Shown here piece after piece: positions 43,533-51,900 of a DNA stretch of 64,000 bases (position 1 is its first letter; every line of letters begins with the position of its first letter). Below the pieces are notes generated by a model, which worked only from the letters and a program-made list of their open reading frames with translations, did not search any database and had not been told where the DNA came from. This DNA is from Azoarcus sp031556475 (GTDB taxonomy: Bacteria; Pseudomonadota; Gammaproteobacteria; Burkholderiales; Rhodocyclaceae). Location of the stretch: contig JAVBSY010000052.1 in NCBI GenBank assembly GCA_031556475.1, forward strand, positions 17,479-81,478, in the 5' to 3' direction. The position numbers and the translations under genes are program-made.

Positions 43533-44590
43533 TGCGTGGCGCCGATTGTTTCTTCGTCGCTACGTGAAACGCTGGCTGACTCGAAACTCGCCATCTCGCG
43601 CAGGATGCGACAGGCCGACTCGATCAGCGGCCAAGCGAGCGCGGCGCCCGATCCTTCCCCCAAACGCAGATCGAGCCGTAGCAGCGGTTCCAGGTCCAAG
43701 TGCGCCAATGCGAGCGCATGTCCTGGTTCGGCCGAAGCGTGCGCCGCCACGCAACGCTGCACTACGCAGGGCTTCAGCGCCTGCGCCACCAGCACCGCGG
43801 CCGTGGTGATGAAGCCGTCGATCACGATCACACGCCTTTCCTGCGCCGCCTGCAGCACCGCGCCAACCAGCGTGGCGATTTCGAAACCACCGAATGCCGC
43901 AAGTGCTGCCACAGGTGTGTCTGCGTGCGCATGCAAGCCGTACACCTGGGCCAGCACAGCGCGCTTGCGTGCCACGCCTGCGGCATCGAGTCCGGTACCG
44001 GAGCCGACACAGATATCGAGCGCCGCGCCAGTAAGCTTCGCCGTCAGCAAAGACGCCGCCGATGTGTTGCCGATACCCATTTCGCCGAGCAACAGAACGT
44101 TGCCCGGCAATGTGCGCACGATCTCGCGGCCATTGGCGATGGCCTGCGCGCATTGTGCTTCGGACATTGCCGGCCCGGCCGAGGCATCCGCCGTACCGGG
44201 CGCGATCCTGCACCGCACCAGCCCAGGGTGCGGCTGAAAATCGTGTCGCACGCCGCAATCGGCCACCGTCAGCGCCAAGCCATGCTGCCGCGCGAGCACG
44301 CTCACCGCGGCGCCGCCAGAAAGGAAGTTCTGCACCATCTGCCAGGTCACATCGCCGGGATAGGCGGACACGCCCTGTGCGGCCAGACCATGGTCACCCG
44401 CGCACACCAGCATCTGCGGCGCATGCAATCGTGGAGATTCGGTGTTCAGGATCTGGCCGATGCGCAGGCCAAGCGACTCCAGCCGGCCCAGCGAACCAAG
44501 CGGCTTGGTCTTGTTGTCGATCAGGTACTGCAGACGGGTATCGAGCGCGGCATTGCCGATGTCAGGCACTTCGGGTAATTGGATATTCAT
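43529..44590 (-). CDS. cobT: Nicotinate-nucleotide--dimethylbenzimidazole phosphoribosyltransferase
   Basis: Activates 5,6-dimethylbenzimidazole to alpha-ribazole 5'-phosphate. The 353 residues match the family (about 350). Blocks seen are DNKTKPLGSLGRLE near 30, MLVCAGDHGLAAQGVSAYP near 61, and GEMGIGNTSAAS near 169; the last lies in the active site, along with the C-terminal glutamate region LRLGEGSGAALA. It supplies the substrate for CobS, which overlaps it. bluB at the operon head makes its benzimidazole. Confidence 0.96.
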   Translation of the reverse strand: MNIQLPEVPDIGNAALDTRLQYLIDNKTKPLGSLGRLESLGLRIGQILNTESPRLHAPQMLVCAGDHGLAAQGVSAYPGDVTWQMVQNFLSGGAAVSVLARQHGLALTVADCGVRHDFQPHPGLVRCRIAPGTADASAGPAMSEAQCAQAIANGREIVRTLPGNVLLLGEMGIGNTSAASLLTAKLTGAALDICVGSGTGLDAAGVARKRAVLAQVYGLHAHADTPVAALAAFGGFEIATLVGAVLQAAQERRVIVIDGFITTAAVLVAQALKPCVVQRCVAAHASAEPGHALALAHLDLEPLLRLDLRLGEGSGAALAWPLIESACRILREMASFESASVSRSDEETIGATQ

Positions 44591-44644
44591 GGCACCAGTA
44601 GAAAATCAGCCAAATGATTGAAAAATGCCGCTACCGCGGACGAC

Positions 44645-45232
44645 TCACCCTCTGGGCTCCTTCAGGATCAGGGGCAAACCGGCCGCCATCAGGACCACCC
44701 GGTCGCACAAGGCCGCGACACGCCGGTTCAAGCCGCCGAGTTCGTCGACAAAGGCTCGTACCTCGGCGCCAAGCGGAATCACGCCCAGGCCGATCTCATT
44801 GCTGACGAGCACCACCGGCCCAGACGCATCATGCAGCGCGGCAAAGAACTCGGAAACAAAGCGTCCTTGCGGATCGGCAGCCATATCGGATGGCATCGCC
44901 GGCATGAGCCGATTGGTGAGCCATAGTGTCAGGCAGTCGACCAGCACCAATGTTTGCGCCGTACTGTGCGTGGCGATCGCGCGGCCAACCGCCAAGGGCT
45001 CTTCGACGGTGCGCAATCCTGGCGCCCGCTCCGAGCGCTCGCGCTGATGCCGCATGATACGCAGGCTCATCTCCGCGTCATACGCCTGCCCGGTCGCCAC
45101 GAGCACTGCACGGTGTGCCGCATCCGCTGCCAGCCACTCGGCCGCGAGTTGCTCGGCACGGCGCGACTTGCCGCTCTTCTGACCACCGAGAATCAGCTCG
45201 CGGCGTGCGAAAACGGGAAACCGGGTATTCAC
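44645..45232 (-). CDS. cobU: Adenosylcobinamide kinase / adenosylcobinamide-phosphate guanylyltransferase
   Basis: Bifunctional enzyme (CobU/CobP) that phosphorylates adenosylcobinamide and then adds GMP. The P-loop GGQKSGKS lies at 16-23, the guanylylation-site His in IMRHQRERS near 60, and VDCLTLWLTN near 98. The 195 residues are slightly longer than the usual 180. It starts with GTG 45232; GAGGGGGCGGG upstream can serve as ribosome site. Separated from cobD by 113 bases and from cobT by 54. Confidence 0.94.
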   Translation of the reverse strand: MNTRFPVFARRELILGGQKSGKSRRAEQLAAEWLAADAAHRAVLVATGQAYDAEMSLRIMRHQRERSERAPGLRTVEEPLAVGRAIATHSTAQTLVLVDCLTLWLTNRLMPAMPSDMAADPQGRFVSEFFAALHDASGPVVLVSNEIGLGVIPLGAEVRAFVDELGGLNRRVAALCDRVVLMAAGLPLILKEPRG

Positions 45233-45345
45233 ATCCCGCCCCCTCGCCTTCCGGCGGCAATTCTGCCGTCTGTCACTGTTTTCTTTTTCTGCGTACGTTC
45301 TTCATGCGCGACCACTGGCGTCTCCTGTCAAGATTGCGCCCATGA

Positions 45346-46335
45346 TCAGGCTCCTGAGAAAGGGCAATTTTCGAGGGCGGCGATCACACGCTGCCAATCG
45401 GGTTCACTGCCGGGCAGGCCGAAGCGCAGCAGATCGTGCTCGGGGATATCGCGCGTCAGAATGCCGTGACGTGCCAGCCAGTGGTGAATGGTGCTGCTAT
45501 GGGGTGTGCGGACAGAGGCAAACAGCGATGTACTGGCAACCTCGCCCAAGGGCTGGAGAAGACTATGCAGGCAGCGGCTTTCTATCGCAAGCCGCTGCCG
45601 CATGGCGCCCTGCCATGCCTTGTCTTGCAACGCCAAGCGGGCTGCCGCCCGGGAGGGGCCAGCCACAGTCCATGGCCCCAGACTTTCCGCCAGGCGTTGA
45701 CGCAGTGCCACATCTGCAAAGACAAAGCCGACCCGCGCGCCGGCGAGGCCAAAAAACTTGCCGAGAGACCGAAGCACGATCAGGTTCGGGGCAACAGATG
45801 TCCCCGCCAGAGGGGTGAGGCTGTACTCCGGCGTGGCATCGATGAAAGCCTCATCCAACACCAGCCACCCGCCATGCTTTCGCAGCTCGTGTGCCGTCTC
45901 CAATACCGCTTCGGGTCGGTGGAATTGCGCTGTCGGGTTGTTCGGATTACACAGCAGGGCATGCGAGGCTCGCCCTGCACCCTCGAGCGTTCCCGGCAGC
46001 GATTCAATCGCGTGCCCACTACCGCGCCAAGCATGCGCATGCTCCGCATAAAGTGGAGAAACACAGGCCAGTCTGGCAGGCGAAAACAGCTTGGGGAGCA
46101 ATTGGATGGCTGCCTGCGAACCTGCAACCGGGAGAAGATCCGTATTGCCGTAATAGACCGCCGCCGCCGATTCCAACCCGTCGTCGTCTTCCGGCAAACG
46201 GTGCCAAGCCTCTGCCGGCACTGCTGGAACAGGCCACCGGTGTGGATTGATGCCCGTGGATAGGTCCAGCCAATCAGCCAGCGGGATACCGTAGACGGCT
46301 GCCGCCAGTCTCAGACATCCGCCGTGTTCAAGCAT
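45346..46335 (-). CDS. cobD: Threonine-phosphate decarboxylase
   Basis: PLP enzyme that decarboxylates L-threonine phosphate to (R)-1-amino-2-propanol phosphate, the linker that CbiB attaches to cobyric acid. The 329 residues have fold-type I aminotransferase features: LSTGINPHRWPVP near 24, CNPNNPT near 130, DEAFID near 160, and the Schiff-base lysine in RSLGKFFGLAGARVGF near 190. Other naming schemes call it CobC. It overlaps the cbiB stop by 8 bases, linking the two steps. Confidence 0.94.
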   Translation of the reverse strand: MLEHGGCLRLAAAVYGIPLADWLDLSTGINPHRWPVPAVPAEAWHRLPEDDDGLESAAAVYYGNTDLLPVAGSQAAIQLLPKLFSPARLACVSPLYAEHAHAWRGSGHAIESLPGTLEGAGRASHALLCNPNNPTAQFHRPEAVLETAHELRKHGGWLVLDEAFIDATPEYSLTPLAGTSVAPNLIVLRSLGKFFGLAGARVGFVFADVALRQRLAESLGPWTVAGPSRAAARLALQDKAWQGAMRQRLAIESRCLHSLLQPLGEVASTSLFASVRTPHSSTIHHWLARHGILTRDIPEHDLLRFGLPGSEPDWQRVIAALENCPFSGA

Positions 46336-47260
46336 GGATGGCCCCCAACAGCAGGAAGACCGCCAGCCATAGCCACATGCCGCGCTTCACCAATACCATG
46401 GCCCGCAGGAGATCGTCCGCCCGGGGAGAACGGCCCTGTCCCAAGGGAGGGCGGATTTCCTCGTGCCCCTGGTAAGTGGCGGTACCGCCCAGCACGATAC
46501 CCAGACTGCCCGCGCCGGCCGCCATGACAGGGCCGGCGTTGGGGCTATCCCACGTCGGCGCCTGACGCCGCCAACAGGCCAACGCCGTTCTGCTGTGCCC
46601 CAGCAACGCATAGGTCAGGGCGGTCAAACGGGCCGGGAGGTAGTTGAGCGCGTCATCGATACGGGCGGCAGGACGGCCGAACAGATTGAAACGCTCGGTA
46701 CGGTAGCCCCACATGGCGTCCAGCGTGTTGGCAAGGCGGAATAGCAGGGCGCCGGGGCCGCCCAGAAGGGCGAACCAGAAAAGCGCACCGAATATGGCAT
46801 CGTTGCCATTTTCGAGTATGGACTCGACACCGGCGCGGGCAACGCCAGCCTCATCGAGTTGATCGGTCTGGCGCGAAACGATCCAGCCGACCCGCCGCCG
46901 CGCCTCCGGCATATTCCCCGCCAGGAGCGGTTCGACGATGGCCCCGGCATGGGTGGCCAGGCTACGGGCCCCCAGCGCAAAGTACAGGAGGACGATATCC
47001 GTAAGCACCGGCAGCTGGCTACGCAGCCATACCGCCAGGGCAACGAAAGGCAGCACGGCCAGCAACCAGGCCAGGAGACCAGCAGCCAGACGCCGCCGGT
47101 TGAGGGCGCGCTCCAGGGCATTCGCCAGCAGCCCAAAACCCACCAACGGGTGTCCACGACGCGGCTCGCCAAGAACGCGATCGAGAAACACGCCTGCCAA
47201 TACGCATGCCGGAAGGTACAGACCCTCCGGCATGGTGAAAGGGAGAGCGGGAACGATCAC
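46328..47260 (-). CDS. cbiB: Adenosylcobinamide-phosphate synthase
   Basis: Inner-membrane enzyme that amidates adenosylcobyric acid with aminopropanol phosphate. The family opening, LDRVLGEPRRGHPLVGFG, lies near residue 26; NGNDAIFGALFW-like sequence (here ENGNDAIFGALFWFALLGGPG) and the C-terminal GGTATYQGHEEIRP are also typical. The likely start is GTG 47260, whose last bases overlap the bluB stop (GTGA), giving 310 residues, the family length. An ATG at 47233 would give 301. Four hydrophobic helices are predicted. Confidence 0.92.
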   Translation of the reverse strand: MIVPALPFTMPEGLYLPACVLAGVFLDRVLGEPRRGHPLVGFGLLANALERALNRRRLAAGLLAWLLAVLPFVALAVWLRSQLPVLTDIVLLYFALGARSLATHAGAIVEPLLAGNMPEARRRVGWIVSRQTDQLDEAGVARAGVESILENGNDAIFGALFWFALLGGPGALLFRLANTLDAMWGYRTERFNLFGRPAARIDDALNYLPARLTALTYALLGHSRTALACWRRQAPTWDSPNAGPVMAAGAGSLGIVLGGTATYQGHEEIRPPLGQGRSPRADDLLRAMVLVKRGMWLWLAVFLLLGAIHA

Positions 47261-48009
47261 CGCGGAAAGATGCCTCGTTCCTGGACATCGGCCTGCAGCG
47301 CCCGCAGGGCGGCCGTCAGATTCGCCTCCGCCTCGTCCTGTAGCCCCCACTGGTCATGGAAAACAACTTGCTCGATGGGTTGGCGGGGGAGCCAGCCCGC
47401 AGCTTCCAGTTCGGGCTTGTCGAAAAAGTGGCTCACGTAGCCAAGGCACAGGTAGGCCACGGGGGTGATGCTCTCGGGAATGCCCAGAGCCTCCCGCAGA
47501 GCCGCCTGGTTGAAAATGCTGACCCAACCCACACCCAGGCCTTCGGCCCGGGCGGCGAGCCACAGGTTCTGTACCGCGCAGACACTGCTGTAGAGGTCCA
47601 TGGTCTTGATGTGGGTCCGCCCCACCACCACTGGCCCTGTCCGCTGGCGATCGCAGGTGATACAGAGATTCACCGGGGATTCCATGATCCCTTCCAGCTT
47701 GAGGCGGCTGTAGATCTCCTTGCGCTCCCCCTCGAAAAGCTCGGCGGCCTCGGCATTTGCCACCCGAAACGCATCGTGAACCCTGCGCTTGACCTCTTGC
47801 GAGCGTACAACCAGGAAATTCCACGGCTGCATGAATCCGACGGACGGAGCATGGTGCGCCGCCATGAGCACACGGCTCAGCACCGCATCCGGCACCGGGT
47901 CGGGTAGAAACTGGCCGCGCACATCGCGGCGGGAGAAGATGGTTTGATAGACGGCCTGACGGGCGTCGTCGGAAAGTGCGTGCTTTGCCATATCGGCTCG
48001 GGTTTCCAT
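47257..48009 (-). CDS. bluB: 5,6-Dimethylbenzimidazole synthase
   Basis: Flavin-destructase that uses O2 to cut FMNH2 and form the lower ligand of B12. The 250 residues have the nitroreductase fold with BluB-specific blocks: FSRRDVRGQFLPDPVPD near 25, HHAPSVGFMQPWNF near 54, and CDRQRTGPVVVGRT near 122. Start at ATG 48009, with AAGGGGAC 4-5 bases upstream; the frame stays open into the riboswitch but that part is not coding. It is the first gene of the cobalamin operon and shows that this organism can make its own DMB aerobically. Confidence 0.95.
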   Translation of the reverse strand: METRADMAKHALSDDARQAVYQTIFSRRDVRGQFLPDPVPDAVLSRVLMAAHHAPSVGFMQPWNFLVVRSQEVKRRVHDAFRVANAEAAELFEGERKEIYSRLKLEGIMESPVNLCITCDRQRTGPVVVGRTHIKTMDLYSSVCAVQNLWLAARAEGLGVGWVSIFNQAALREALGIPESITPVAYLCLGYVSHFFDKPELEAAGWLPRQPIEQVVFHDQWGLQDEAEANLTAALRALQADVQERGIFPR

Positions 48010-48064
48010 TTCAGTCCCCTTCAATGGACGACTCCGGCTGCCTGACCATGCAGCCGATGACACT

Positions 48065-48250
48065 CCCCGGGCCGGTCTTCTGACTTGGATTCCCCCGGCA
48101 CACGCGCCTTCCCAGCGGGGCTGCCGCCCCGGCCAGTGGCCTTGTGCGTGTCCGTCCTCCTTACAGCGTTGGGCACATAGTGGATTTGCACCACTTTCCC
48201 GATTCTCCCTCCGCTTTTGGTTGGAGGGCACCTGGGGATGCTTTTCCGCC
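48065..48250 (-). promoter_or_regulatory. Cobalamin riboswitch controlling bluB-cbiB-cobD-cobUTSC
   Basis: On the minus strand the conserved series of the AdoCbl aptamer is present in order: CAGGTGCCC, then GAGGGAGAATCGGGAAAGTG, GGTGCAAATCCAC, CAACGCTGTAAGGAGGACGG (a variant of the B12 box), GCCACTGGCC, GGGAAGGCG, and the 3' AGTCAGAAGACCGGCC. It ends 55 bases before bluB, so occlusion of the ribosome site or a terminator could mediate repression by B12. Confidence 0.93.
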
Positions 48251-48272
48251 CGGCACAGGCCGGGCTCGGGCG

Positions 48273-48301
48273 ATACTAGGGCAGTTGCCGGGGGGGTGCA
48301 A
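48273..48301 (-). promoter_or_regulatory. Promoter for the cobalamin operon
   Basis: TTGCAC (complement of 48296-48301) and TAGTAT (complement of 48273-48278) lie 17 bases apart on the minus strand. Consensus matches are three and four of six, but the position, about 20 bases before the riboswitch, is right. Confidence 0.45.
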
Positions 48302-48314
48302 GCGGCGAGACATC

Positions 48315-48479
48315 TCAGTCGTGCCATTCAAAACCGCTCAAACCGCAGAACATGGCACTGAATTCGGCAGCGACTACGGGTGGTGACGAAAAATAGACCA
48401 CTCCCAGCGTTCCAGGCACACGCTGTCGAACTGCCTCTGTCGTGGTAGTGCAGCCGTGAAGAACCAAGAGACGGGCCAT
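48315..48479 (-). CDS. Possible small protein upstream of the cobalamin operon
   Basis: A 54-codon frame opens at ATG 48479 with AGGAAAG six bases upstream and ends 14 bases before the -35 of the cobalamin promoter. The product starts MARLLVLHGCTTTTEAVRQR and ends GLSGFEWHD, with no transmembrane helix or recognised motif. The ribosome site and the frame filling an otherwise empty region are the only support. It may be a small protein gene, a remnant, or chance. Confidence 0.3.
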   Translation of the reverse strand: MARLLVLHGCTTTTEAVRQRVPGTLGVVYFSSPPVVAAEFSAMFCGLSGFEWHD

Positions 48480-48981
48480 GCGTTTCTTTCCTATAATCGA
48501 GGGGAAACCCGTATTCAGTAACGCGACAGATATAGAAATAGGGGAATGCATTCGTTCATGGTGAAAGTGGAGTCCGCAGCTTCCCATGCGGCAAGCCTTT
48601 TTACGTGAGGGGTCGAGAGAACCCTCCAATGGTTTGGTTTGTGTGCCGTCGAAATGAAGAATTCCGCGGTATCCGGGGTACGCGGTGTCTCGAAGACACG
48701 AGACGCGCCGCCGGGCCGGGCAGGAATCTTTTGACCGGTATCGTGCCATCCATGCCGGTTTCGCCATCGTCGGGCGCCACTGAAGATTTCCCTTGTTCCG
48801 AGCAGAAAACGCTTTGCAGGTGTAAAGCGGCCGATACCGTCCTGGTTGCCGGCCATCGGCGTTTTCCTGCCAGCCGCCATCGCCCCGCAATGTGGGGCTT
48901 ATTTCCAAAAGTATTGTTGCGTTCGCGTGGTCCTTTGGCTGCTGCGCGCGTTTGGCTTTCCTTCTTGTCGGGCACATCACC
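48480..48981 (+). other. 502-base upstream region of the PFOR operon, with a hairpin
   Basis: No convincing gene. It should hold the promoter of the large PFOR operon. At 48882-48898 the sequence GCCCCGC-AAT-GTGGGGC forms a 7-bp stem with a 3-base loop, followed by TTATTT, resembling a weak terminator about 80 bases before the PFOR start; it may act in attenuation. Open frames spanning this region on both strands lack ribosome sites and similarity. Confidence 0.5.
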
Positions 48982-51900
48982 ATGACTACGAATTTCAAGT
49001 ATCCGGGCATCCCCAACGTGATCCACGGCAACGGTGCGGTCGCCTACGTGATGAACCACGTGTGCGGCGGTGTGATCGGGTATCCGATCACGCCTTCGAC
49101 CGAAATTGCGGAACTCTTCGAGGCCGCGCGCGCGGAAGGCGCCGTCAACGTGTGGGGCAAGCACCCCTTCTTCTTCGAGCCCGAAGGTGAGCACTCGGCA
49201 CAGAGCGGCGCGCTCGGTGCGGCGCTCACGGGTGGGCAGTTCATCTCCAACGCGTCGTCGAGCCAGGGCATCCTCTACGCGCTCGAATCGCACTTCGTGA
49301 CCGTCGGCAAGAAGGTCGGTGGTTTCGTGCTGCAGGTCGCGGCGCGCGTCGTGTCGAAGCATTCGCTCAACGTGATGGCGGGCCACGACGACATCTACGC
49401 GCTGCTCTCGTCCGGCTACACGGTGCTCTTCGGCTCCAATCCGCAGGAAGCGGCCGACCTCGCGGCGATCTCCTACCGTACCGCGTCGCTGTCGCTGATC
49501 CCGGTGGCCAATTCGATGGACGGCTTTTCGACGAGCCACATGCTCTGCGAAGCCCTGATGCCTGAACCCGAACTGCTGCACGAATACCTCGGTGACCCGG
49601 CCGGGCGCATCAAGGCGCCCACGCTCGCGCAGGAGATGCTCTACGGCGCCAAGGGCCGCGTGCTTCAGCTCAACCAGTATCTGACGCAGAAGCAGGCCGA
49701 CATCGAGCCGGCCAATCTTGAAAAGCTGCGCGCCTGGCTCGACAGGAACGCCGATGCGGTCGAACGCGACGGCGACGGCGCGCAGATCGCCGAGACGCAA
49801 TCGTGGCTTCCCGATGAACTGCACGGCCAGTGGCGCCGCCAGTGGCTCAACGCCTTCGAGAAGGGCACGCGCCAGCTCGTGCCAGCGCTCGTCGACGTCA
49901 ACAACCCGGGCCTGACCGGCGCGGTGCAGAACCAGCCCGACTTCCAGGCCGGCGCCGCCGACCACCGCACACACTTCGTTTCCGCCGTGCCGTCGCTCGT
50001 GCGCCGTGCGATGGACGAGTACGCGGAGCTGACCGGCCGCCGCTATCGGCCGGTGCAGACCTTCATGTGCGACGATGCCGAAACCGTGATGGTCGGCATG
50101 GGTTCCGTCTGTGACGACGTCGAGGCGGTCGTCGCGCATCTGCGCGCGCAGGGCCAGAAGGTCGGCCTTGTATCGATCAAGCTGCTGCAGCCTTTCCCGG
50201 AAGCCGAACTCGTTGCCGCCCTCAAGGGCAGGAAGGCGGTCACCGTGCTCGAACGTTCCGAGCAGACCGCGCTGGTGAGTTTCGTCATGCAGGCGCTGTT
50301 CAAGGCGCGCGAGAACGCGGACGAAATGCGGCATCCGGGCATTCCAGCGATCGATGTGATGCCGCGCCTGACCACCGCGATCTTCGGCCTCGGCGGGCAC
50401 GACCTGCAGCCGCGCCACCTGATCGCCGCGTTCAAGAACATGCAGCAGGGCAGCGGCGCGCCGCTGGTCTACCTGGGTTCGCAGTTCTTCTCGAAGAACC
50501 CGACGCCCTACGTGGCCGAGATCCAGGCGCGCCTGAAGGCCGCCTATCCGGAAACCGAGCTGATGGCGCTCGAAACCGGCCCGAACCCGAACCTGCTGCC
50601 GCCGGGCGCCTTCCGCATCCGCTTCCACTCGGTCGGCGGCTACGGCACGATCGCCTCGGGCAAGCTGCTTACCGACATCCTCGCCGGCGTGCTCGACCTG
50701 CATTCGAAGGCCGCGCCGAAGTATGGTTCGGAGAAGAGCGGCGCGCCGACGAACTACTACATCACGCTCTCGCCCGAGCCGATCAAGATCACCAACGCCG
50801 AACTCGAAGACGTCGAGATCATCATCTCGCCCGACCACAAGGTGTTCCAGCACACGAACCCGCTGCGCGGACTGGCCGAGGGCGGCACCTTCATCATGCA
50901 GTCGAGCCTCGCGCCCGAGGCGGTGTGGGAGGATCTGCCGCCGCAGGCGCGCAAGGCGATCCGCGAGAAGAAGATCAGGTTCTACATCATCGACGCCTTC
51001 GCGGTGGCCAAGAAGCACGCGCCGCTGGCGGTGCTCGAAACCCGCATGATGGGCATCGCCTTCATCGGCGCGATCGCAGGCCATGTCGACCGCGTGCTCG
51101 CGGGCACCACGCGCGAGGCGATTCTCGAGAAGATCCGCCAGCAGATCGGCAAGAAATTCGGCGCCAAGGGCGGCAAGGTCGTCGATAGCAACATGGCGGT
51201 GATCCACGACGGCATCGAGGCGGTGCGGGAGGTCGACTACAACCGGCCCGAATTCGCACAGATCGACGCCAAACCGGCGCCGATCATGCTGCGCAATGCC
51301 TCGCTCTCGGCGTCGATGTGCCACGCCGGCGGCTCGGGCCACGCGGGCCTCTTCGACCGCGAGTACTACGACGAGATGATCGCCCGCCCGTTCCGCGAGG
51401 GCACGATCTCCGAGGCGCCGGTCCTGCCGGGTACGGGCCTGTTCATGCCGGCCGGCAGCGCGGCGGCGAAGGACAAGGGGCTGTTCCGCCGCACCGTGCC
51501 GGAATTCCACGCCGAACTGTGCACCGGTTGCATGGAATGCACGCTGGTCTGCCCGGATGCCGCGATCCCGAATTCGGTGCATGAGATCCACGAACTGCTG
51601 ATCACCGGCATTGGCCGCCTGTCCATCACGCCAAGCCAGCGCGAGACGATGCGCGGACACGTCTATGCGATGGTCAACGCGATCCGCGACATCTATCACC
51701 GGAGCAAGGATGCGCGCGCGTTCCACGACGTTGTCGCCGAAGCCGTTAGCCATGCCGGCGTCAAGGACCCGACGCTACTGCGCAACTTCAATGCGCTCGT
51801 CGAGGCGTTCGCGGGCTACCCGGTGGCGCGCACGCGGCCGTTCTTCGACGCGCTCGAAAAGAGCGGCACGAGCGGCGGCCTGTATTCGGTGACGGTCGAC

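Noticed and set aside
48601..51753. Open frame of 1050 codons antisense to the PFOR gene
   Set aside because: It is the complement of a gene with strong PFOR motifs. Its Arg/Asp/His/Val-rich content is typical of frames opposite GC-rich coding sequence, with no domain and no ribosome site.
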